Source: Sphingomonas_O antarctica
GTDB taxonomy: Bacteria; Pseudomonadota; Alphaproteobacteria; Sphingomonadales; Sphingomonadaceae
Length of the DNA: 64,000 nucleotides
Assembly (NCBI RefSeq): GCF_965137005.1
Contig: NZ_CBCRXM010000001.1
Location: forward strand, 248,001 to 312,000
Direction: 5' to 3'
Shown here: piece by piece, positions 54,889 to 63,795 of the stretch
Layout: every line of letters starts with the position of its first letter
How positions within the stretch are numbered: position 1 is the first letter of the stretch
Position numbers and translations under genes: made by a program
The notes under the pieces: model-generated
What the model saw: only the letters and a program-made list of their open reading frames with translations
Told to the model about the DNA's origin: nothing
Databases searched by the model: none

Positions 54889-55638
54889 TCAGGTTTCCTT
54901 CGCGAGTAGGTGGAGAATGGGCTCGGCGAGTTCGTGCCGGCAGATCAGCAGATCGGGAAGCGATGGGTCCTCGCAGTTATACACCAACGGTGCGCCATCG
55001 ACGCGCGATACGTGCAATCCGGCGGCCAGAGCGACCGCGGCGGGCGCGCAATTGTCCCATTCATACTGCCCGCCGGTGTGAAGGTAGATTTCGGCATCGC
55101 CACGCACCACCGCCATCGCCTTGGCACCCGCCGAGCCCATGGGCAGCATTTCGGCGCCAAGCGCTTCAGCGACCATGAGAGCCTCTTTGGCGGGACGGGT
55201 ACGGCTGACGACCATGCGCAGTGGCCGTGCGATGGGATGGGGCGGGTACGGGGCGTCGCTCGACCAGCATTCGTTACGCGCGGGGATCGACACCGCGCCG
55301 ACTGTGGGCACGCCGTCGATCGCAAGGCCGATATGCACTGCCCAATCGTCGCGTCCCTCGGCATATTCGCGCGTGCCGTCGAGCGGATCGACGATCCAAA
55401 CCCGCGACGCCTTGAGCCGCGCGCCGTCGCACAGGCGTTCCTCGGACAGCAGCGCATCTTCCGGGCGCTCGGCAAGCAGCCGCTCGACGATCAGGGCATT
55501 GGCCTGCGCATCCCCCTCGCGGCCGGCTTCCGCGCCCGAGAATGTCTTGCGCAATTCGAGAAGCAGCGAACCCGCGCCACAGGCGATCTCGCGCGCGAGT
55601 TGAGCATCCGACCTGTCCTGAGCCTGTCCAAGCGTCAC
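54889..55638 (-). CDS. cysQ: 3'(2'),5'-bisphosphate nucleotidase CysQ
   Basis: The 249-residue inositol-monophosphatase-fold enzyme recycles PAP from sulfate assimilation. The metal site VWIVDPLDGTREYAEG and the C-terminal YEWDNCAPAAVALAAGL motif are intact. It overlaps the cysNC stop by 4 bases, which fits a sulfate activation operon. Confidence 0.94.
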   Translation of the reverse strand: MTLGQAQDRSDAQLAREIACGAGSLLLELRKTFSGAEAGREGDAQANALIVERLLAERPEDALLSEERLCDGARLKASRVWIVDPLDGTREYAEGRDDWAVHIGLAIDGVPTVGAVSIPARNECWSSDAPYPPHPIARPLRMVVSRTRPAKEALMVAEALGAEMLPMGSAGAKAMAVVRGDAEIYLHTGGQYEWDNCAPAAVALAAGLHVSRVDGAPLVYNCEDPSLPDLLICRHELAEPILHLLAKET

Positions 55639-57461
55639 GGGATCAGCGCCGCGATGATCGCGTCGGCGGCTTCGTCGGCCGTCATGCGCGACGTATCGAT
55701 CCTGACTTCCGGATCTTCCGGCGGTTCGTAGGGGCTGTCGATGCCCGTGAAATTGGCGAGCTGGCCCGCCCGCGCTTTGGCATACAGGCCCTTCACATCG
55801 CGGCGTTCGGCTTCGGCCAGCGACGTGTCGATAAACACCTCCACAAATTCGCCCGGCGGCAGCATCGCCCTGACCAATTCTCGCTCGGCACGAAATGGCG
55901 AGATGAACGCGGTGATCACGATCAAACCCGCATCGGTCATCAGCCGCGCAACTTCGCCAACGCGCCGGATATTCTCGATCCTGTCGGTCTCGGTGAAGCC
56001 CAGATCGCGGTTGAGCCCGTGGCGGACATTGTCGCCATCGAGCAGGAAGCTGTGCCGGTTCATCCGCGCGAGCTTGGCCTCGACCAGATTGGCGATGGTC
56101 GATTTACCCGCGCCCGACAGGCCGGTCAGCCACAGCACGGCCGGACGCTGATTCTTGAGCGAGGCGCGGCGTTCGCGCGTCACCTCGGTCGGTTGCCACT
56201 GGATGTTGGTGGCACGGCGCAGCGCAAAATTGATCAGGCCCGCGCCGACAGTGGCATTGGTCAATTTGTCGATCAGGATGAAACCGCCGAGCGCCTTGTC
56301 CCCAGCATAAGGCGTGAACACCATCGGTCGGTCAGTGCTGACGTTCGCAACACCGATGGCGTTCAGGCCCAACGCTTTCACCGCGAGATGCTCAAGCGTG
56401 TTGACGTTGACCTCGTATTTCGGCGGCTGGACGGTCGCCGACACCGTCTGGGTGGCAAGCTTGAGCCAATAAGCACGACCGGGGATCAGCGCGTCTTCGC
56501 TCATCCAGATCAAAGTCGCTTCGAACTGGTCGGCGACCTGCGGTGGATCGTTCGCCGCAACGATGACGTCGCCGCGCGAACAATCGACTTCGTCGGCCAG
56601 CGTGACCGTGACCGACTGACCTTCGCGCGCGTCATCGAGATTGCCGTCAAGCGTAACGATCCGCGCGACTTTGCTCGTGCGGCCGGACGGCAGAATGCGA
56701 ACCATGTCCCCCGGGGCGACTCTGCCCGAAGAGATCAGGCCGGCATAACCGCGAAAATCGAGATTGGGCCGCGCGACCAACTGGACGGGCATGCGGAACG
56801 GCTCGACGCGGTCCTCGAGGTCTACGCCGTCGAGATGTTCGATCAACGACGGGCCGTCATGCCACGGCATTGCCGCCGAGCGGCTGCTGATATTGTCGCC
56901 CTTGAATCCCGACACCGGGATAGGCGTAAAAGCCGTGATGCCGAGCGATTGCGCGAACGCCGCATAGTCGCTGACGATCAAATCATAGGTCGCTTGATCG
57001 TATCCGACCAAATCCATCTTGGTCACTGCCAGCACGATGTGGCGGATGCCAAGCAGATGGGCGAGGTAAGAGTGCCGCCGCGTTTGCGTCAGCACCCCTT
57101 TGCGCGCGTCGATCAGGATCACCGCGAGATTGGCGGTCGACGCGCCGGTTACCATGTTGCGGGTATATTGCTCGTGGCCCGGCGTATCGGCGACGATGTA
57201 TTTGCGCGTTTCGGTGGCGAAGAAGCGATACGCGACGTCGATGGTGATGCCCTGTTCACGCTCCGCGCTGAGGCCGTCCACGAGCAACGCGTAATCGATC
57301 GCTTCGCCCTGCGTGCCAACGCGTTTCGATTCGGCTTCCAGCTCGGCGACCTGATCGGCGAACAGCGCTTTGGAGTCATGAAGCAGGCGTCCGATCAGCG
57401 TCGACTTGCCATCATCGACCGATCCGCAAGCGAGGAAGCGGAGAAGGGTCTTCTCCGCCAT
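55635..57461 (-). CDS. cysNC: Bifunctional sulfate adenylyltransferase GTPase/APS kinase (CysN-CysC fusion)
   Basis: The 608-residue fusion joins two steps. The N-terminal GTPase CysN (P-loop GSVDDGKST at 13-21, DTPGHEQYTRNM, TKMD) drives APS formation with CysD. The C-terminal APS kinase CysC (P-loop GLSGAGKS at 447-454, LLDGDNVRHGLN) makes PAPS. The fusion is common in proteobacteria. The ATG at 57461 shares its base with the cysD stop. Confidence 0.96.
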   Translation of the reverse strand: MAEKTLLRFLACGSVDDGKSTLIGRLLHDSKALFADQVAELEAESKRVGTQGEAIDYALLVDGLSAEREQGITIDVAYRFFATETRKYIVADTPGHEQYTRNMVTGASTANLAVILIDARKGVLTQTRRHSYLAHLLGIRHIVLAVTKMDLVGYDQATYDLIVSDYAAFAQSLGITAFTPIPVSGFKGDNISSRSAAMPWHDGPSLIEHLDGVDLEDRVEPFRMPVQLVARPNLDFRGYAGLISSGRVAPGDMVRILPSGRTSKVARIVTLDGNLDDAREGQSVTVTLADEVDCSRGDVIVAANDPPQVADQFEATLIWMSEDALIPGRAYWLKLATQTVSATVQPPKYEVNVNTLEHLAVKALGLNAIGVANVSTDRPMVFTPYAGDKALGGFILIDKLTNATVGAGLINFALRRATNIQWQPTEVTRERRASLKNQRPAVLWLTGLSGAGKSTIANLVEAKLARMNRHSFLLDGDNVRHGLNRDLGFTETDRIENIRRVGEVARLMTDAGLIVITAFISPFRAERELVRAMLPPGEFVEVFIDTSLAEAERRDVKGLYAKARAGQLANFTGIDSPYEPPEDPEVRIDTSRMTADEAADAIIAALIP

Positions 57462-58360
57462 CAGAAATACCCCTCCTGCTTCTTGCGCTCCATCGCGCCG
57501 GTGCCGCCGTCCCGGTCGATCGCGCGGCCCTGGCGTTCGCTGGTTGTCGCGGCGCGCATTTCGGCGATGATGCTGTCGAGATCGGCGGCGTCGCTCTCGA
57601 CCGCCCCGGTCAGCGGGTAACAGCCGAGCGTGCGGAACCGGATCATGCGATCGACGGGCGTTTCATCGTCGAGCGGGAAACGGTCGTCATCGACCATCAG
57701 GATCATGCCGTCGCGCTCCACAGTCGGGCGTAGCGCGGCGAAATAGAGCGGGACGATCTCGATATTTTCGCGCGCGATATATTCCCAGATGTCGAGCTCG
57801 GTCCAATTGCTCAGAGGGAAGACACGGATGCTTTCGTCCGGCGCGTGGCGAGAATTGTACAGATTCCACAATTCCGGGCGCTGGTTCTTGGGGTCCCAGC
57901 GGTGGCTGGCCGAGCGGAAGGAAAACACCCGTTCCTTGGCGCGGCTTTTTTCCTCGTCGCGCCGCGCGCCGCCGAACGCCGCGTCGAAACCGTGTTCGTC
58001 GAGCGCCTGTTTCAGCCCCTCGGTTTTCCACATGTCGGTGTGCAGCCCGCCATGATCGAACGGGTTGATGCCGCGCGCGACGGCTTCGGGATTTTTGTAG
58101 ACGATCAACTCCATGCCCGCAGCGGCAGCCGCGCGGTCGCGCAATTCGTACATCGCGCGGAATTTCCAGGTCGTGTCGACATGGAGCAGCGGGAAGGGCG
58201 GCGGGGCTGGGAAGAACGCCTTGCGCGCGAGATGCAGCATCACCGCGGAGTCCTTGCCGATCGAATACAGCATCACCGGCTTGGTCGCCTCGGCCACCAC
58301 TTCGCGCATGATGTGGATCGCTTCGCCCTCGAGGCGGTCGAGATGGGAGAGGGCGGTCAT
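57461..58360 (-). CDS. cysD: Sulfate adenylyltransferase subunit CysD
   Basis: The 299-residue PP-loop ATP pyrophosphatase has MLYSIGKDSAVMLHLARKAF and the DAAFGGARRDEEKSRAKER segment, with C-terminal GRAIDRDGGTGAMERKKQEGYF-type ending. Catalyses APS synthesis with CysN. First gene of cysD-cysNC-cysQ. Confidence 0.96.
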   Translation of the reverse strand: MTALSHLDRLEGEAIHIMREVVAEATKPVMLYSIGKDSAVMLHLARKAFFPAPPPFPLLHVDTTWKFRAMYELRDRAAAAAGMELIVYKNPEAVARGINPFDHGGLHTDMWKTEGLKQALDEHGFDAAFGGARRDEEKSRAKERVFSFRSASHRWDPKNQRPELWNLYNSRHAPDESIRVFPLSNWTELDIWEYIARENIEIVPLYFAALRPTVERDGMILMVDDDRFPLDDETPVDRMIRFRTLGCYPLTGAVESDAADLDSIIAEMRAATTSERQGRAIDRDGGTGAMERKKQEGYF

Positions 58361-58425
58361 GCCGCCGCCGATAAGCCCGGTGCGAAGGCGCGGCTAGTTA
58401 GGATAGGTTGCCTCCCCAAAAGGAA

Positions 58426-58449
58426 ACGGCGTGGCAAAAGCCACGCCGT
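58426..58449 (-). terminator. Rho-independent terminator of the large TonB receptor gene
   Basis: ACGGCGTGGC and GCCACGCCGT form a perfect 10-base stem with a 4-base loop; on the minus strand it is followed by TTTCCTTTT. It lies between the receptor stop (58530) and cysD start. Confidence 0.8.
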
Positions 58450-58453
58450 CGGT

Positions 58454-58523
58454 CCTTCGGGGGCCCGAAGGCCGGCCGGTCTTGCGGGAGTCGGGGCGTA
58501 AGTTGCCTTACGTCCACGCCCCG
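58454..58523 (-). repeat. Two further hairpins downstream of the receptor gene
   Basis: CCTTCGGG-GG-CCCGAAGG starts at 58454. Near 58494-58523, GGGGCGT pairs with ACGCCCC over a loop. They lie in series with the terminator, directly after the receptor stop. Confidence 0.5.
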
Positions 58524-58529
58524 CTGCGA

Positions 58530-61412
58530 CTAGAATTTGAAGCCCGCCGCGACGCCATAACGACGCGGTTCGAGGGTGAAGGCGTTGGTGAACAGACCAG
58601 ACGACTGATCGGTGACATACAGACCGGTGATCGCGTTGTTCTTGGTCAAATTCTGCACGAACGCCTTGACGAAGAACCGATCGTCCGGACCGTTCAGCTG
58701 GATCTGCGCATTGATGACTTCATAACCGGCGATGCGGTTGATATTCTTGTTGAAGATGCTCGCATAATATCCGCCGGTGTAGGTCAGGTCGATCCGCGGA
58801 ACGAGGCTCCAGGTTCCGAAGTCCGCCGTATACTGGATTCCCGCCGAGAATTTATAGTGCGGCGATTGCGGCAGTTCGTTGCCCTTGACGTTCGTCGTGA
58901 CGCCTTCCTGCAGCACCGTGACGCCCGCCGCCGGGTTGGCGGCATTGGCCGTCAGGACCGAGCACAGGCTGAACGCGCCGGTGGTGTTCGTGCCGGGAAT
59001 GGCCGTCGGCGCGCGCAGGCCCAGGCCCGCATTGACCGCGCCGACGAAACCGTTCGACGCCGCCGCGTTGCCGCTGTTGGAGATAACGGCGCAGTTATTG
59101 CCGAATTGAAGATCCTTGATGATCACCGCATCGGCGCGGCCACCCGAAGGATCCTGCGTATTGGCAAAGAGTTTGTCGGACTTGATCTTGGTGTGGAGGT
59201 AGCTGGCGTTGAGATTTACCAGCACCGAGCGGGAGGGTTTGATAATGCCCTCCGCTTCGAGCCCATAGATGTTGGCGTCAACGTTATCGTTTACGGCGGT
59301 GCGCGCGACGATGCGGCTCAGCTGGAGCGACTTGTACTGATACATGAACGCGGTGAGGTTGAAGCGGAACGTGCCGTCGAGGAACGTGTTCTTCGAACCG
59401 ATTTCATAGGCGTTGACCGTTTCCGGGCCGAAGCCGGTGGCAACCGTGAACACCGGGGTCAGCGGCGGATTGATGCCGCCCGACTTATACCCGCGCGAAT
59501 AGGAGGCGTAGATCAGGTTGTGCGGCGTGATCTGCCAGTCGAGCACCGCACGACCGGTCCCGCGACCGAACTTCACGTCGTTGACCGCCAGCGGCTGAAT
59601 ACCCGCTTTGGCCGGATCGGCGTCATAATTGGCATATTGTGGCGATGTGTAGAAATTCGTCGTGCCATAGGGCACCACAGTTCCGGTCAACAGCGTCGTT
59701 CGTGCCTCGACGTGCTTGTCATCGTGGTTGTAACGCGCGCCCACGGTGAGCTTCAGATTGTCCGAGAAGTTTACATAGGCTTCGCCGAAGATACCGTAAG
59801 ACTTCAGCTCATAGAATGACGAGTTGTTACGATAAAACGGCGTTGCGGAGAAGCCGGTGCCGCCACCGAACAAGGCGGACGCATAGTCGAGGTTGAACGA
59901 GTTGACGTAATAGTCGTTGTCCTTGACCTGATAGTCCAGATAACCCGCGCCGACGAGGAAGTTGAACATTCCGTCGAACTTCGTGCTGACGATCGCTTCG
60001 CCATGATATTGTTTACCATAGCCGGTCGACCGGTCGAAATCGAGGCTCTGCGGAGCGCAGATGCTGTGGCCGCCATAGACGCCGGTGCCGGTCGGCTCCG
60101 CGAGCGACTGGCACGGCATGCCCGTGCCCTTCGCCAATAGCGCGTTGCGCGCCGCCAGGAAGCCCGCGCCGAGTGCGCCCGATCCGGCGACCGCGTTAAA
60201 CGCGTTGAGACCCGGGTTGGCGGCCAGCGACCCCTCGATCGCCAGGTTGTAGTCGACGGTCGAGTCGGTGAAACCCTTGGTATACCCACCGTCGATCTTC
60301 AAAGTCGCGGCGCCGAAATTCTGCGAGAAGTTGACCAGGATCTGCTTTTCCTGGGTGCGGAATTGCGGCAGCGAGTCGATATTCACGGTGCGCAGATCGG
60401 CCGGATTATTGAAATTCGCATAGGTGTCCGGGCCGTACACGCTGCCCAGGGCGAAGGGCGCGAGCGGTGCCGCGGCGATCCGCAGGAATTCGGTGCTGGT
60501 CAGCGTCGCCGCGAAGCTGGCATTGCCGTTGAGCGTGTCGAAACCGAGGCGGTCGGGCAAGCAACCCAGCACACCGGTCGGGTCGCGATGGCACAGTTGC
60601 TTCTGAATGCGCGAGCGATCGTCGCTTTCGTGGAAATAATGCCCGACGATGTCGAGCGTCGTGTCGGGGCTCGGCTGCCAGCGGATCGACGCGCGGACGT
60701 CATATTGATCGCGGCCGTCGATCTGGCTGTTGGTGGCGACGTTGTGCGTGAAGCCGTCGCGTTTCAGGTAATAGCCGGCGACGCGAATACCGATCGTATC
60801 GGTGACCGGCAGGTTGAACATGCCCTTGATACGATAGCTGTTGTAATTGCCGTACTCACCCTCGACCGAGGCATGGATGCCCGAGAGGTCGGGCTTGGCG
60901 GTGATGAAGTTGATCACGCCGCCCGTAGCGTTACGGCCGAACAGAGTACCCTGCGGCCCGCGCAGCACTTCGACGCGCTCCAGATCGAAATATTCGTTCT
61001 GGAAGATCGGCGAGGCGATGATCGGCACGTCGTTGACGTGGATCGCGGTCGCCGCGTCGCAGGTGACGCCCACGCACAAATCGCCGATGCCGCGAATGTT
61101 GAAGCTGGACGACGAGGTGAAGTTGCCCTTGGTGAACGTCACGTTGGGCAGGGTCAGTTGAAGATCGGATGTCGTGTTGATCTGCTGCGCCTTCAGCGCT
61201 TCGGCACTGAACGCCGAAATCGCGATCGGCACGGTCTGCAGCGTTTCGGACTGACGCTGGGCGGTCACGACGATGTCGGCAATGCCGTTATCGGCGACGT
61301 TCGCCGCTTCTCCCGAAGGCGCGCCCGACGTTTCGGTCGCGGCCTGGGCAAATGCGGCTTGCGCCGTCAACAAAGCAATCGCGGACGCGCCGATAAGGTG
61401 CAGCTTGCGCAT
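58530..61412 (-). CDS. TonB-dependent receptor
   Basis: The 960-residue outer-membrane receptor has a signal peptide (MRKLHLIGASAIALLTAQAAFAQ), TonB-box-like DIVVTAQRQ, a plug with VEVLRGPQGTLFGRNATGGVIN, and a barrel ending in VAAGFKF. ATG at 61412 is preferred: GGGAGGG is 6 bases upstream, while the ATG at 61418 would abut it. The plug holds a GDLCVGVTCD segment with two cysteines that may form a disulfide. Style matches large sphingomonad receptors of broad substrate types. Ligand unknown. Confidence 0.9.
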   Translation of the reverse strand: MRKLHLIGASAIALLTAQAAFAQAATETSGAPSGEAANVADNGIADIVVTAQRQSETLQTVPIAISAFSAEALKAQQINTTSDLQLTLPNVTFTKGNFTSSSSFNIRGIGDLCVGVTCDAATAIHVNDVPIIASPIFQNEYFDLERVEVLRGPQGTLFGRNATGGVINFITAKPDLSGIHASVEGEYGNYNSYRIKGMFNLPVTDTIGIRVAGYYLKRDGFTHNVATNSQIDGRDQYDVRASIRWQPSPDTTLDIVGHYFHESDDRSRIQKQLCHRDPTGVLGCLPDRLGFDTLNGNASFAATLTSTEFLRIAAAPLAPFALGSVYGPDTYANFNNPADLRTVNIDSLPQFRTQEKQILVNFSQNFGAATLKIDGGYTKGFTDSTVDYNLAIEGSLAANPGLNAFNAVAGSGALGAGFLAARNALLAKGTGMPCQSLAEPTGTGVYGGHSICAPQSLDFDRSTGYGKQYHGEAIVSTKFDGMFNFLVGAGYLDYQVKDNDYYVNSFNLDYASALFGGGTGFSATPFYRNNSSFYELKSYGIFGEAYVNFSDNLKLTVGARYNHDDKHVEARTTLLTGTVVPYGTTNFYTSPQYANYDADPAKAGIQPLAVNDVKFGRGTGRAVLDWQITPHNLIYASYSRGYKSGGINPPLTPVFTVATGFGPETVNAYEIGSKNTFLDGTFRFNLTAFMYQYKSLQLSRIVARTAVNDNVDANIYGLEAEGIIKPSRSVLVNLNASYLHTKIKSDKLFANTQDPSGGRADAVIIKDLQFGNNCAVISNSGNAAASNGFVGAVNAGLGLRAPTAIPGTNTTGAFSLCSVLTANAANPAAGVTVLQEGVTTNVKGNELPQSPHYKFSAGIQYTADFGTWSLVPRIDLTYTGGYYASIFNKNINRIAGYEVINAQIQLNGPDDRFFVKAFVQNLTKNNAITGLYVTDQSSGLFTNAFTLEPRRYGVAAGFKF

Positions 61413-61592
61413 GGTCATCCCTCCCTTTGGCGATGCTGTGTTCGCATCGTTTCTGGAGCGATTCTTGGCCCCATGCGGGACTCGCGTCAACACGTCTGTC
61501 AGCAAGGCTGTGGCACATATGTCTCAAACCGGCTTGCCGTAGCGTCACGGGGCGGGGCTTGGCAGCGCCGCCCGGCGGCCTAGACTAAGCGC

Positions 61593-62198
61593 ATGGCCCA
61601 AATCGACCTGATCCCCGACGGCGAATCGACCAAGATTCCCGTGCCGCAAGACGTGACCGATGCGATCCGCACGCTGATCCGGTGGGCGGGCGACGATCCC
61701 GACCGCGAAGGGCTGCTCGATACGCCGAAACGCGTCGGGCGTGCCTGGAAGGAATATTGCCAGGGCTATGACGAGGATCCGTCGATCCATTTGTCGCGGA
61801 CCTTCGCGGAGGTCGGCGGTTACGACGATGTCGTGTTGCTGAAGGACATTCCGTTCCAGTCGCATTGCGAACATCACATGGCGCCGATCATCGGCAAGGC
61901 GGCGATCGCCTATCTGCCGACCGATCGTGTCGTCGGCATTTCGAAACTGGCGCGCGTGCTACAGGGATTTGCCCGGCGGCTGCAGGTGCAGGAACGGCTG
62001 ACCGCGCAAGTCGCCGACTGCATCTGGGACCATCTGCGGCCGCAAGGCGTGGCGGTGGTGATCGAAGCGAGCCATGCGTGCATGTCGGCGCGCGGGGTGC
62101 GCACGCCCGGCGTGGCGATGACGACCAGCCGGATGATGGGGGTGTTCCGCGACGACGAACGGTCGCGGCGGGAAGTGTTGGCGTTGATGGGGTACTAA
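61593..62198 (+). CDS. folE: GTP cyclohydrolase I
   Basis: The 201-residue enzyme starts folate/pterin synthesis. Zinc ligands are C92 and H95 region in SHCEHHMAP and the later cysteine in ASHACMSARG. Also conserved: LLDTPKRVGRAW and the LPTDRVVGISKLAR segment. Its stop overlaps the convergent hydroxylase gene by 4 bases. Confidence 0.97.
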   Translation: MAQIDLIPDGESTKIPVPQDVTDAIRTLIRWAGDDPDREGLLDTPKRVGRAWKEYCQGYDEDPSIHLSRTFAEVGGYDDVVLLKDIPFQSHCEHHMAPIIGKAAIAYLPTDRVVGISKLARVLQGFARRLQVQERLTAQVADCIWDHLRPQGVAVVIEASHACMSARGVRTPGVAMTTSRMMGVFRDDERSRREVLALMGY

Positions 62199-62857
62199 GG
62201 CCCGTCCGACCACCGGCGCAGCAGGTTGGACAACACCGCCTGCAATCGCGTGTAATTCGCGAACTCCATTTTCAGGCCCTCGAGCGCCGCGACTTCGTGC
62301 AGTTCGTACAGCATGTCGCGCTTGAGCGGGTCCGACACGAAGCTCTGGATAAAGGTGAGCGCGACGAGCCGCGCGCCGCGCGTGACCGGCTCCACTTCAT
62401 GCAACGTCGTCGAGGGATAGACGATCGCGGTGCCGGCGGGCTCCTTGAAGGTCAGGGTGCCACTGCCCAAGGTCACGCGCAACGCGCCGCCGTCATAGCT
62501 GTCGGGATCGCTGAGAAACACGGTGCACGACACATCGGCGCGGATCAGGCCGCGCGGCAGCTGCATCAGCGCGGTGTCCGCGTGCAGCCCGTAATTCATC
62601 CCGACATCGTAACGGGAAAGCATCGCGGGCGCGATCGCCTTGGGATAGACGCTGTGGCGAAAATCATCGTTGGCGAGGATCGCTGCGCGGACGATTTCGG
62701 CCGTGCGCGCCTGCGCCGGTCCGTCGTGCAGCTGAAGGTTGTTCTTGACCGTCGAATGCGGGTTGGTGATCCGCCCGTCGACGAACTGATGCGCCGCCGC
62801 AATGGCCCGCAATTCGGCGATTTCGGGTTCGGCGAGCAACGGGATCAGGCGAAACAT
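62195..62857 (-). CDS. PKHD-type Fe(II)/2-oxoglutarate hydroxylase
   Basis: The 220-residue dioxygenase has the HxD motif in YGLHADTALM, the distal histidine in TTLHEVEPV and the arginine in TRGARLVALTF. It matches the YbiX/PiuC group often linked with iron-siderophore receptors. The nearest TonB receptor (58.5-61.4 kb) is separated by folE. Confidence 0.92.
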   Translation of the reverse strand: MFRLIPLLAEPEIAELRAIAAAHQFVDGRITNPHSTVKNNLQLHDGPAQARTAEIVRAAILANDDFRHSVYPKAIAPAMLSRYDVGMNYGLHADTALMQLPRGLIRADVSCTVFLSDPDSYDGGALRVTLGSGTLTFKEPAGTAIVYPSTTLHEVEPVTRGARLVALTFIQSFVSDPLKRDMLYELHEVAALEGLKMEFANYTRLQAVLSNLLRRWSDGP

Positions 62858-62900
62858 CGTTTGCCGCCTATCGCCTCACCACGCCGGGGCCAAGAGGCCG

Positions 62901-62939
62901 CTGCCATCCCCTCCCGCTGGAGCGAGAGGGGACAGGCAG
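62901..62939 (-). terminator. Hairpin after rplI
   Basis: CTGCC/GGCAG and CCCCTC/GAGGGG pair in order around a small loop, directly downstream of the rplI stop. There is no T-run. Similar CCCCTCCCGC palindromes may recur in these genomes as intergenic repeats. Confidence 0.45.
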
Positions 62940-62942
62940 ATA

Positions 62943-63545
62943 TCAGGCTTCGCTCGCCTCGGCCGCGGGGGCAGCCGGTGCGTCGCTGGCGATTTCGCCC
63001 GGTTCGGCATTCGGGTTGTACGCCTCGGTAAAGCCGGCCTCGTCCTTTTCGAACATCTGGGCCATCACGTCGACGCCCTGCGATTGCAGGTCGGCTTCTT
63101 CGGGGCTGCGTGCCACGTTGACCTTGACGCTGATCGCGACTTCGGGGTGCAGCTGGACGCGCACGTCGTGCACGCCGATCGCCTTGATCGGATTGGGCAA
63201 CAGCACCTGGCTCTTGGTCACATGAGCGCCATCGGCTTCGAGTGCCTCGACGATGTCGCGCACCGCGACCGAGCCGTACAGCTGGCCGGTGCTCGACGCC
63301 TGACGGATCAGGGTCACCGACTTGCCGTCGATCGACTTGGACGCGGTTTCGGCGTCCTTTTTGCGATCTTCGTTGTCGGCGACGATCTTTGCCTTGTTCG
63401 CTTCGAACACTTTCAGGTTCGCGGCGTTGGAGCGGAGCGCCTTTTTGTTGGGCAACAGGAAATTGCGTGCGAAACCGGTCTTCACGGTGACGACGTCACC
63501 GATCTTGCCAAGCTTTTCGACGCGTTCGAGCAGGATCACTTCCAT
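62943..63545 (-). CDS. rplI: 50S ribosomal protein L9
   Basis: The 200-residue protein starts MEVILLERVEKLGKIGDVV with the L9 linker (ARNFLLPNKKALRSNAANL). It is about 50 residues longer than E. coli L9 because of an acidic A/E/P-rich C-terminal tail. Last gene of rpsF-rpsR-rplI. Confidence 0.96.
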   Translation of the reverse strand: MEVILLERVEKLGKIGDVVTVKTGFARNFLLPNKKALRSNAANLKVFEANKAKIVADNEDRKKDAETASKSIDGKSVTLIRQASSTGQLYGSVAVRDIVEALEADGAHVTKSQVLLPNPIKAIGVHDVRVQLHPEVAISVKVNVARSPEEADLQSQGVDVMAQMFEKDEAGFTEAYNPNAEPGEIASDAPAAPAAEASEA

Positions 63546-63556
63546 GTCTGTAATCC

Positions 63557-63781
63557 TTACTTAACGACGTAGGGGAGGAGGCCGAGGTGGCGCGCGCGCT
63601 TGATCGCGGTGGCGAGCTCACGCTGTTTCGGCGCGGAGACGGCGGTGATACGCGACGGGACGATCTTGCCGCGTTCGGAGACGAAGCCCTGAAGCAGGCG
63701 GACGTCCTTGTAATCGATCTTCGGCGCATCCTTGGCCCCGAACGGGCAGGATTTGCGGCGGCGGAAAAAGGCGCGGGCCAT
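63557..63781 (-). CDS. rpsR: 30S ribosomal protein S18
   Basis: The 74-residue protein contains KDVRLLQGFVSERGKIVPSR and QRELATAIKRARHLGLLPY, the core of S18. Lies 11 bases before rplI. Confidence 0.97.
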   Translation of the reverse strand: MARAFFRRRKSCPFGAKDAPKIDYKDVRLLQGFVSERGKIVPSRITAVSAPKQRELATAIKRARHLGLLPYVVK

Positions 63782-63795
63782 GTCTGTCTAACTCC

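Noticed and set aside
55542..57620. 692-residue plus-strand frame
   Set aside because: Shadow of cysNC; composition is R/D/H-rich without domains.
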